Source: Chloroflexota bacterium (GTDB taxonomy: Bacteria; Chloroflexota; Limnocylindria; Limnocylindrales; CSP1-4). From it: a stretch of DNA of 7,413 nt. The DNA is taken from positions 1 to 7,413 of the forward strand of contig JACVXW010000116.1 in NCBI GenBank assembly GCA_015661135.1. The letters run 5' to 3'. Under the pieces are notes generated by a model, which searched no databases, was not told the DNA's origin, and saw only the letters and a program-made list of their open reading frames with translations. Position numbers and translations under genes: made by a program. Numbering within the stretch: position 1 is the stretch's first letter; every line of letters starts with the position of its first letter. Below are positions 1 through 5,324 of this stretch, one piece after another.

Positions 1-164
1 ATCGTCGTGAGGCCGACGGCCGCTCCCATCGACACGGCGCCGGCATACCCCGCGATCGGCTCGAGCACCGGGTCCAGGGTCAGGATGATCCAGGCCACGA
101 CCAACCAGGCCACCGCTGCGGCCGCGAACAGGGCGAGATTTGTCCGCCGGTCACGCGTCTCCAT
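1..164 (-). CDS. Small membrane protein, N-terminal part (runs off left edge)
   Basis: Reading leftward from ATG at 164-162, an open frame without stops continues to the window edge (54 codons). The translation starts METRDRRTNLALF and continues with two hydrophobic stretches. Residues about 9-31 are rich in A, V, L, W and I. After a short polar turn containing LDPVLEP, a second Gly/Ala-rich stretch covers about 37-54. A charged N-terminus followed by paired hydrophobic helices suggests a small multi-pass inner-membrane protein. I do not recognise the family. The start lies 11 bases after the stop of the upstream HAD gene, on the same strand. No Shine-Dalgarno sequence is visible, but a TAGACT hexamer ends 8 bases before the ATG, so it may have its own leaderless promoter. 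The C-terminus is outside the window. Confidence 0.6.
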   Translation of the reverse strand, partial: METRDRRTNLALFAAAAVAWLVVAWIILTLDPVLEPIAGYAGAVSMGAAVGLTT

Positions 165-178
165 GCACGGAGAGTCTA
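165..178 (-). promoter_or_regulatory. Possible -10 box (TAGACT) for leaderless transcript of the left-edge membrane gene
   Basis: On the minus strand TAGACT occupies 178-173, and the ATG of the next gene follows after 8 bases. TAGACT fits the TAnnnT -10 consensus common in high-GC bacteria. Transcription starting at or next to the ATG would give a leaderless mRNA. The TAG of this hexamer is also the stop codon of the HAD gene. No convincing -35 element is visible. The same hexamer precedes rarA and the DUF4446 gene. Confidence 0.35.
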
Positions 179-1006
179 GGGCGTGGGATCGGCCACCCGG
201 GACGGCAGATCCGCGAGGCGATCCAGCTCAAGATCCGGCTCCACCCCATCCGTTCTCGGAGACGACGGCAGTGGACTGTCCGCCTGGTGATCGCGCAGGT
301 AGGCGACCCGCCACCCGGCGTCTCGCGCCCCGATGACGTCGGCGGCCCAGTCATCGCCGACATGAAGAATCGCGTCCGGCGGCATGCCGAGCCCCTCCGC
401 CGCGACGGCGAAGATCGCCGGATGTGGCTTGATCGTTCCGATCCGCTGTGACACGAAGATGGCGGACAGGTACCGGCCCCAGCCGGCCGCGGCGGCGTAC
501 CGGTCCACGGTTTCGGCGAGGGGCCAATTCGAAAGGATGGCCAGCCGGAAGCCGCGGCCCGCAAGCCCGGCAAGCACCTCGGCTACGCCCTCGATCTGGG
601 GAATCGACTCGACGAAGGCCTGGCTGTAGGCATCGACGATGGTCCCGACCTCTTCGGCGGTCGCCAGACCCCCGGCCGCGACATCGTCCCAGCGCACTTC
701 GGGGCCTGGGACTCGCATGCCCCGCAGGCGCGCCAGCACCCGCACCGACCGTTGATGCAGGTCAACTTCTCGATACTCCGGGACCTCTTCCCGAAATTGC
801 CGCTCGCGTTCCTGGGCCCATGCGGTTCGGAAGCCGGCCGGGTCTCCGAGACGCAACGTTGCCGCCACCTCCGCCGCGGTGCGGATGAGAACGCCGTGAA
901 GCGCCCCGCGACTGACCCGGACGAGCGTGTTTCCGAAGTCGAAGGTGATCGCGCGGATCCCAGCGAGCGGCTCGGGAACCCCGGCCAATTCCGGACGCCG
1001 GGTCAC
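176..1006 (-). CDS. HAD-superfamily hydrolase
   Basis: This 276-residue protein has the haloacid-dehalogenase Rossmann core and probably hydrolyses a small phosphorylated (or halogenated) metabolite in the cytoplasm. Motif I is FDFGNTL, with the nucleophile Asp23. A mostly helical cap lies at about 30-135. Motif II is ILSNW, with Ser159. Motif III is Lys193 in IKPHP, and motif IV is GDDWAAD (Asp218, Asp219, Asp223). The classical phosphatase general-acid Asp two residues after the nucleophile is Gly25 here, so the substrate class cannot be assumed. The tail beyond about 240 is Pro/Asp-rich and probably disordered. The GTG start at 1006-1004 overlaps the upstream helicase-nuclease TGA as GTGA, which implies translational coupling and one operon. 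The family is clear; the substrate is not. The similar motif-I spellings of other HAD subfamilies do not settle it. Confidence 0.9.
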   Translation of the reverse strand: MTRRPELAGVPEPLAGIRAITFDFGNTLVRVSRGALHGVLIRTAAEVAATLRLGDPAGFRTAWAQERERQFREEVPEYREVDLHQRSVRVLARLRGMRVPGPEVRWDDVAAGGLATAEEVGTIVDAYSQAFVESIPQIEGVAEVLAGLAGRGFRLAILSNWPLAETVDRYAAAAGWGRYLSAIFVSQRIGTIKPHPAIFAVAAEGLGMPPDAILHVGDDWAADVIGARDAGWRVAYLRDHQADSPLPSSPRTDGVEPDLELDRLADLPSRVADPTP

Positions 1007-2616
1007 CGGACCGCGCTCGCCGGACAGATCTCCCGGAATGGACAGTACGTGCAGGCCATCGTGTCCGGCCGCGGCGTGTCATCGCGGGCCCGGATACCGG
1101 CCGCCGCCACGGCGATGCGCTCCCGCGCCCTGTCCAGCCGGGCCGGCTCCACGGGAACGCGCCCGATGAGCCCCGAGTCGAGGAAATGGAGCTGGACCGC
1201 GTCCGGCAGGCGGCCCGTCATCGCTTCATACGCCATCGCGTAGATCTGGAGCTGGAGCGACTCGCGTGCCCGTTGGCGCGCCTTGACCGGATCCCGGACG
1301 TCGCTCGACTTGTAATCCGTGATCGTGACCTGCTCGCGGCCCAGTAGTTCCAGTGTCGGTTCCACGACGTCCGCCCGCGCCGTTGATCCCGGCCTCGAGG
1401 CTGCGGCCAGCGCTGCCGCGACATCCATCCCGTCGTCCGCGGTACGGCCGTTCGGCGCCACGATGTCCACCCGGTCAAAGCGGCCGCGGATCCGGTCCCC
1501 ACCCAGGCTGAACGAGAAGTCCCGCTCCACCCAGGCAGGCACCACCGCACCCGGTGCCTGTTGGGCGGCCCGGAACTGCCGGAGTGCGGCCCGGCCCGCC
1601 TCCAGCCGCGCCTGCTCATGGGCTCGCGAAACGAAGCCCTCATTGCTCCATGCGCTCTCGAACGCTCCCGCCAGCTCCGGCTCCGACATCGCCCGGCCTC
1701 GTTGCTCGGCCCGATGGAATTCCTGGACTGCGTGGTGGAGAGCGGACCCATAGACAAGCGAGTGGTGCGGTGCGGTCGGCACACGCAGCACGTGCGAGTA
1801 GTGGTACCGCCGAGGGCATTTCAGCCACGCGTCGATCGAGGAGTGGCTGAGGAGAAGCGGGCCCTCCACCGGTCCGCTGGCGTGAGCGCCTGCCGCCTCC
1901 GGGACCGAGGCCACGGCGGCGAGCCGCTCGATCCGTGAAGTCGACGGCGCGCCCGCTCCGGGCGCGCCAGCGGCGATGGGCAGATCCAACGCCTCCATCA
2001 CGAACGGAGAGACGCGCCGGGCCCGCGCACCACCGTAGTCCGCGGCGTGGGTGAGGATGAGCTCATCCCGTGCACGCGTCATCGCCACGTAGAACAGCCG
2101 ACGCTCCTCCTGGAGGTGCGGGTCTCCGTCCGTTGCCCCGCCGCCCGCCAGGTCTGGCGATAGCTCCAATGGCTCCCGGCGCGAAGCAGCGGGAAAGCGG
2201 CCGGCCACGAGCCCGGGCAGGAAGACGACCGGGAATTCAAGGCCCTTGGCCTTGTGTACGGTAAGGACGGCAACCGCGTCCAGGTCCGGGTCCGGGTCCG
2301 CCGCGGCGGGATCATCGCCCGCATCGATGAGGGTTCGGAGGTGCGCGGCGAGGAAGATCGCCCGGTCATCGGCGAGCAGCGCTGACTGGTTCCTGACGAT
2401 CTCAAAGAACCGGGCAACATTGGCCAGCGCCTCGTCTCCGGCCGTAGATTCGCCCGCCGCGAGGCGGGCGAGCCAGCCGGTGTCCTTCAGGAACGCGTAC
2501 AGGACCTCGCCCGCCGGCCGCCGGTGACCGAGATCCCGGAAGCGACGCAGATCCCCCACCAGGCGGGCGACGTTGCCCCGACCGCCATCCGTGAGCGGCA
2601 GCGAGGCGGGCTCGGG
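1003..2616 (-). CDS. UvrD-like helicase / PD-(D/E)XK nuclease, C-terminal part (downstream of frame break)
   Basis: This frame encodes the second half of the helicase-nuclease, about 537 residues to the TGA at 1005-1003. The same frame stays open upstream to 2835, but that stretch reads as Arg/Ser-rich shadow. The supported part begins near 2616 (PEPASLPLTDGG). It holds UvrD motif V (TVHKAKGLEF, about 2262-2232) and motif VI (EERRLFYVAMTRARDEL, about 2109-2060). A RecB/AddB-type nuclease follows: GSALHH with His near 1734, GRFDRVD with Asp near 1473, ITDYK with Asp near 1314, then LQLQIYAMAYE (the QxxxY motif). Four cysteines (near 1818, 1053, 1044 and 1026; LKCPRRY, then CTYCPFREIC) match the C...CxxCx5C pattern of a 4Fe-4S nuclease. 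All catalytic residues are present, so this half is not decaying. About 50 residues, mostly low complexity, separate the two catalytic Asp. Without the N-terminal half it would lack ATP binding. Confidence 0.85.
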   Translation of the reverse strand, partial: PEPASLPLTDGGRGNVARLVGDLRRFRDLGHRRPAGEVLYAFLKDTGWLARLAAGESTAGDEALANVARFFEIVRNQSALLADDRAIFLAAHLRTLIDAGDDPAAADPDPDLDAVAVLTVHKAKGLEFPVVFLPGLVAGRFPAASRREPLELSPDLAGGGATDGDPHLQEERRLFYVAMTRARDELILTHAADYGGARARRVSPFVMEALDLPIAAGAPGAGAPSTSRIERLAAVASVPEAAGAHASGPVEGPLLLSHSSIDAWLKCPRRYHYSHVLRVPTAPHHSLVYGSALHHAVQEFHRAEQRGRAMSEPELAGAFESAWSNEGFVSRAHEQARLEAGRAALRQFRAAQQAPGAVVPAWVERDFSFSLGGDRIRGRFDRVDIVAPNGRTADDGMDVAAALAAASRPGSTARADVVEPTLELLGREQVTITDYKSSDVRDPVKARQRARESLQLQIYAMAYEAMTGRLPDAVQLHFLDSGLIGRVPVEPARLDRARERIAVAAAGIRARDDTPRPDTMACTYCPFREICPASAVR

Positions 2617-4207
2617 CCGAGCCCATGATGGCGGCCAGGTCAGCCCCATCGAACGCATAGACAGGCGACGCCGCCACGGCGTAGACATCCGGGCCCGAGG
2701 ACGGGTCCGCGATGGCCCGCAGGAAGGCGAGCAGGACCCGGACCTCTGGCCGCCCGTAGAGGCCGGAGGAGCCCGTGGACCGCCATGGAATCGCCGCCAC
2801 GTTGAGCGCCCGCAGGATGGGGTCAGCGTCTGCATTGGCGCGGGTCAGGATCGCAAAGTCGTGCGGGCGTGCCCCGGCATCGATCCGCCGCCGGATCTCG
2901 GATGCGATCCAGTCCGCCTCGTCCGAACCGGTCGCGAACGCGAGATGCCGCACCGGGGCCGCGCCGCGGACGGCCCGCTCAGGCCGGAGGTGCTTCGAGA
3001 TCCCGACGCGCGCTTCGAGGCGGTCCGGATCGTTGAACCGGACGAGCCGATGAGCCGCATCGAGGATGGGGGCCGTGGCCCGGTAGTTGCGGCGGAGGAT
3101 GATGGTCCGCGCCCCCCGCTGGCGATCCCGGAACTCGAGGATGTTGCTGATGGCCGCGCCCCGGAACCGGTAGATGGACTGATCGTCATCGCCGACAACC
3201 GTGACGTTGCCGTGGCGTTCAGCGAGGACGGCCACGAGCTCCGCCTGGACGCGGTTGGTGTCCTGGAATTCGTCCACGAGGACGTAGCGGAAGCGGGCCT
3301 GGACCGTTGCCCGGATCGCCGCCCGGTCCCGCAGGAGGTGCAGGGCCAGCGACACCTGGTCGCCGAAGTCGATCGCCCCGCGCTCCGCCAGCAGCTCGAC
3401 GTATCGCTGGTATGCGACGGCCAGCTCACCCTGGCGCCGGGCCGTCTCCACCAGTGTGGCGACCTCGTCCGGGACACCGGCCGCGCCGCCGGCCCGCGAG
3501 GCCGCCAGGGCTGCCTCCGCGCCACGGGCGAGGCCGGCGGCATGCGCCGCAAATCGAGCCGGACTGACGTCCTCATCACGACACCGGGCAAAGAGCGTAG
3601 CCAGGGCCCCGAGGAACCGCGTGGGATCGCCGAGCGGCAGGTAGGTGTCCAGGCTGAGCTCGAACAGGTGCTCGCGAAGCAGGATCACGGTGTCCGCGCG
3701 GGACAGGACGCGGGCGTCCGGCGAGCGTCCCACTTCGTAGGCGAACTCGCGGATGAGCCGGTCACCGAAGGCATGGAACGTCGAGATGGCGGTATCCGCG
3801 AACCCGTACGGCACGAGCTGGTCCACCCGGACCTGCATCTCCGCCGCGGCCTTCTCGGTGAAGGTCAGGGCCAGGATCTCCGATGGCTTCGCCCGGCGCG
3901 TGGCGATGAGCCAGGCGATCCGCCTCGTGATGACCTCCGTCTTGCCCGTTCCGGGCCCGGCCACCACGAGCAGTCCGCCATCGCCGTGGGTCACGGCTCG
4001 CCGCTGCTCTGCGTTCAGGCCGGCGAGCAATGCCGCCAGGCCGGGAGTATCCGCGGCAGTGGGCGTTGCCAGCGGCCCGAAGCCAGCCCATACGGGGAGT
4101 TGATCAAGGCGAGTGGGACGCCGACGGCGGGCAGGCCTGGAACGGGCCGGCTGGGCGCGGCTGGGTCGCGCGATTCGAGGGGTCTGGTCGGGAGCAGCGA
4201 ATGTCAT
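2402..4207 (-). CDS. UvrD-like superfamily 1 helicase, N-terminal part (frame broken near 2616)
   Basis: This is the ATPase half of a DNA helicase-nuclease that probably unwinds and resects double-strand ends. From ATG 4207-4205 (MTFAAPDQTP) there is a basic, disordered leader of about 40 residues. The Q motif LNAEQRRAV follows at 64-72, Walker A AGPGTGKT at 83-90, motif Ia TFTEKAAAEM at 115-124, motif Ib ISTFHAF at 141-147, motif II VDEFQDTN at 311-318, motif III GDDDQSIYRFRG at 339-350, and RRNYRA at about 372-377. Homology-like sequence continues to about residue 532 (ADLAAIMGSAR). After that the frame reads as Arg/Gly/Pro shadow until its stop at 2402. The expected continuation lies in the +1 frame, in the C-terminal part. 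Joined, the protein is about 1,070 residues. The frame is open upstream to 4363 but would overlap the DUF4446 gene, and no other ATG, GTG or TTG lies just before 4207, so I choose 4207. No strong RBS is visible. Confidence 0.85.
   Translation of the reverse strand: MTFAAPDQTPRIARPSRAQPARSRPARRRRPTRLDQLPVWAGFGPLATPTAADTPGLAALLAGLNAEQRRAVTHGDGGLLVVAGPGTGKTEVITRRIAWLIATRRAKPSEILALTFTEKAAAEMQVRVDQLVPYGFADTAISTFHAFGDRLIREFAYEVGRSPDARVLSRADTVILLREHLFELSLDTYLPLGDPTRFLGALATLFARCRDEDVSPARFAAHAAGLARGAEAALAASRAGGAAGVPDEVATLVETARRQGELAVAYQRYVELLAERGAIDFGDQVSLALHLLRDRAAIRATVQARFRYVLVDEFQDTNRVQAELVAVLAERHGNVTVVGDDDQSIYRFRGAAISNILEFRDRQRGARTIILRRNYRATAPILDAAHRLVRFNDPDRLEARVGISKHLRPERAVRGAAPVRHLAFATGSDEADWIASEIRRRIDAGARPHDFAILTRANADADPILRALNVAAIPWRSTGSSGLYGRPEVRVLLAFLRAIADPSSGPDVYAVAASPVYAFDGADLAAIMGSARARLAAAHGWRSGQRRPPGGGSASLPGSRSPAAGGRGPVRVPEGHRLARPPRGGRIYGRRRGAGQCCPVL
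2608..2624. other. Frame-break site at a perfect 17-nt palindrome
   Basis: The plus strand reads GGGCTCGGGCCGAGCCC, with 8-base arms around one central G. It lies exactly where the helicase reading frame must change. Upstream codons have first bases at coordinates 3n+1 and downstream codons at 3n, so the ribosome would have to move +1; equivalently the DNA has one extra base or lacks two. I see no slippery heptamer and no stop near the shift. A GC-rich hairpin of this kind is a typical place for a sequencing or assembly error, or for a small hairpin-mediated deletion. Confidence 0.75.
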
Positions 4208-4228
4208 GGGCGCAGGATCGCCCGTCCG

Positions 4229-4249
4229 CGTGCCACCTTGTCTGGCACG
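4229..4249 (-). other. Hairpin between DUF4446 gene and helicase gene
   Basis: CGTGCCA (4229-4235) and TGGCACG (4243-4249) form a perfect 7-bp stem with a 7-base loop. It begins 10 bases after the DUF4446 stop and ends 21 bases before the helicase ATG, in the direction of transcription. No T-run follows, so it is not a standard intrinsic terminator. It could be an RNA processing or stability element, partial terminator or chance structure. Confidence 0.3.
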
Positions 4250-4259
4250 GTTGGCCGAG

Positions 4260-4772
4260 TCAGCGCGGGGCGCGCGAGACGGGGGCCAAAGCGACCTGGA
4301 GCGCCCTGGTCTCCTCATCGGACAGGGCGGCTTCCGCCTTGCCGCCGGCGACCGCCTTGGCATACACCCGGGTCAGGTTCCGAGCATGCAGACTGCTCAC
4401 GACGAATCCGTCACCGTGTGCGTCGAGCAGGGCCAGGGCGAAGCTCTGGTTGCCGCCCGTGTCCTCGAACGGGTTGAACCGGACGAGCCCGACGCGGGCA
4501 AATGCCAGCTTCAGATCCCGTTCGAGGATCGCCGTGCGAGCCTCCACCTCGTCGAGTTCGCGGACGACCTGATGGACCCTCGCCAGGTGGGCCTCGAGGA
4601 TCGCCTCGAGGCTCCGCTCGTCGCTGCCGCGGGTCAGGCCGACCAGTCGCTCCGATAGTCGAGAGATTCGGCGGACCGAGACGCCGACCGCGACCAGCAG
4701 GAGAACGACGCCGACGGCGAGCACCGTGGCCACCGTTCCGAGGTTGGCGCGAACGAATGTGTCAAGATCGAT
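4260..4772 (-). CDS. DUF4446 family membrane-anchored protein (probable ATC start)
   Basis: This is a small protein with one N-terminal transmembrane helix and a cytoplasmic domain of unknown function. Counting from the internal GTG at 4733, there is a hydrophobic helix at about 2-20 and a helical, possibly coiled-coil stretch at about 23-76. The DUF4446 signature follows: RFNPFEDTGGNQSF at 85-98, FVVSSLHARN at 110-119 and TRVYAK at 121-126. The only in-frame standard start, GTG 4733-4731, is poorly placed and would cut off IDLDTFVRANLGT, which resembles the usual N-terminus of this family. A strong GGGGAGG sits 7 bases before ATC at 4772-4770, and an in-frame TAG lies further upstream with no ATG, GTG or TTG between. 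I therefore favour ATC, giving 170 residues; GTG would give 157. The gene is first in the leftward cluster, ahead of the helicase-nuclease. Confidence 0.85.
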   Translation of the reverse strand: MDLDTFVRANLGTVATVLAVGVVLLLVAVGVSVRRISRLSERLVGLTRGSDERSLEAILEAHLARVHQVVRELDEVEARTAILERDLKLAFARVGLVRFNPFEDTGGNQSFALALLDAHGDGFVVSSLHARNLTRVYAKAVAGGKAEAALSDEETRALQVALAPVSRAPR

Positions 4773-4779
4773 GGCCGGT

Positions 4780-4786
4780 CCTCCCC
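4780..4786 (-). promoter_or_regulatory. Strong Shine-Dalgarno GGGGAGG that points to an ATC start
   Basis: The minus strand reads GGGGAGG here, followed by 7 bases and then ATC GAT CTT GAC. This is near-ideal spacing to ATC at 4772-4770. The GTG at 4733 lies 46 bases downstream of this site, too far to be served by it. Confidence 0.6.
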
Positions 4787-4796
4787 TGTCCGGGCG

Positions 4797-4802
4797 AGTC
4801 TA
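4797..4802 (-). promoter_or_regulatory. Possible -10 box (TAGACT) of the DUF4446 / helicase-nuclease operon
   Basis: The minus strand reads TAGACT at 4802-4797. A start about 7 bases downstream, near 4789, would give a leader of about 17 bases containing only the Shine-Dalgarno sequence at 4786-4780. No clear -35 is seen. The TAG also closes the DUF4446 frame upstream. Confidence 0.4.
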
Positions 4803-4825
4803 GCGCCGCACGCTGCACCGGGACT

Positions 4826-4842
4826 CACCGGCCTCGCCGGTG
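4826..4842. promoter_or_regulatory. Perfect inverted repeat in the divergent promoter region (candidate operator)
   Basis: CACCGGC (4826-4832), a 3-base spacer CTC, and GCCGGTG (4836-4842) form a perfect inverted repeat. It lies directly against the TATCCT -10 candidate of the rightward gene (4843-4848) and just upstream of the -35 zone of the leftward promoter, so a bound protein could affect both. The short, GC-only arms could also be chance in DNA this GC-rich. It lies upstream of the probable transcript starts, so an RNA hairpin is unlikely. Confidence 0.3.
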
Positions 4843-4848
4843 TATCCT
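4843..4848 (+). promoter_or_regulatory. Possible -10 box (TATCCT) of the small membrane protein gene
   Basis: TATCCT matches TAnnnT and lies 50 bases before the ATG at 4899. Transcription from about 4855 would give a leader of roughly 43 bases with AGGAG at 4882-4886. No -35 sequence is convincing, and the inverted repeat at 4826-4842 occupies the spacer position. Confidence 0.3.
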
Positions 4849-4898
4849 TCCGCCTCGGCGACCCCTCCCCGACGAACACGCAGGAGCATCCCCGCCTC

Positions 4899-5294
4899 AT
4901 GGCAAAGCGCAGCCGCTACGCCGCCCGCCCGGCCGCGAAACCCGGCATCAAGCGACCCGGCACCGCCGCCACTCCCGCCGGCGGCCTGCGCGCGGAAGCG
5001 AGGTCCGGCGGCCTCACTGAAGCCGAGTTGAGTCGCGCCGCGATGCTCGAGGCGGAACTGCTGGAACGGGAGCGGATCGCGATCGCCGACAACGCCCGCC
5101 GGCGGGCACGCACGCGCGGTGTGGACGTCGAGATCGCCGGGGATCCCGGTGCGCCACTCTCGGTGCGGGCCGCGCACGAGTACGCGTATGTCGCCCGGGA
5201 CATCCGGCGGATCGGCCTCACAGCCGGCCTGATGTTCGCCATGCTTGCCGGCATCTGGGCCGTCGTGAATGCCGGGGGCGCCGGCCTCCCCTGA
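4899..5294 (+). CDS. Small single-pass membrane protein of unknown function
   Basis: This 131-residue protein starts at ATG 4899 with AGGAG 12 bases upstream, slightly long spacing. Residues 1-36 are Lys/Arg/Ala/Pro-rich and probably disordered. Residues 39-73 (EAELSRAAMLEAELLERERI and following) are charged and helical, possibly a short coiled coil. A conserved-looking segment HEYAYVARDIRRIG at 93-106 leads into one transmembrane helix at about 105-124, followed by a short Gly-rich tail. The layout suggests a cytoplasmic N-terminus anchored by a C-terminal helix. I do not recognise a named family. It ends 30 bases before rarA on the same strand, so the two may be co-transcribed. Codon use is as GC-rich as in the neighbours, and the long antisense frame through this region has no recognisable domain, so the plus strand is the coding strand. 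Confidence 0.8.
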   Translation: MAKRSRYAARPAAKPGIKRPGTAATPAGGLRAEARSGGLTEAELSRAAMLEAELLERERIAIADNARRRARTRGVDVEIAGDPGAPLSVRAAHEYAYVARDIRRIGLTAGLMFAMLAGIWAVVNAGGAGLP

Positions 5295-5311
5295 GCCTCG
5301 GAGCCGCCGCG

Positions 5312-5317
5312 TAGACT
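5312..5317 (+). promoter_or_regulatory. Possible -10 box (TAGACT) for a leaderless rarA transcript
   Basis: TAGACT at 5312-5317 is followed by 7 bases and then the rarA ATG at 5325. This is the geometry of a -10 box whose transcript begins at or next to the start codon. No Shine-Dalgarno sequence lies in the 30-base gap from the preceding stop, which fits leaderless translation. The -35 is not recognisable. Confidence 0.4.
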
Positions 5318-5324
5318 CTGCGGC

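Noticed and set aside
2402..2607. The continuation of the helicase frame as a real C-terminus of a shorter protein
   Set aside because: The residues after the palindrome are Arg/Gly/Pro shadow sequence. The other frame gives the expected helicase sequence over the same bases.
2600..2640. Programmed ribosomal frameshifting
   Set aside because: There is no X-XXY-YYZ heptamer, no RF2-like shifty stop and no nearby in-frame stop to pause at. The palindrome alone is not enough, so it stays only as an alternative.
4208..4363. Helicase start at 4363, giving 52 extra residues
   Set aside because: It would overlap the DUF4446 coding region by about 100 bases, and the extra residues are Arg/Pro-rich shadow. 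ATG 4207 is just after that gene.
2573..4477. A 634-codon plus-strand frame opposite the helicase
   Set aside because: It is Arg/Asp/Gly/Pro-rich with no motif, while the minus strand carries all SF1 helicase motifs. Long shadow frames are expected at this GC content.
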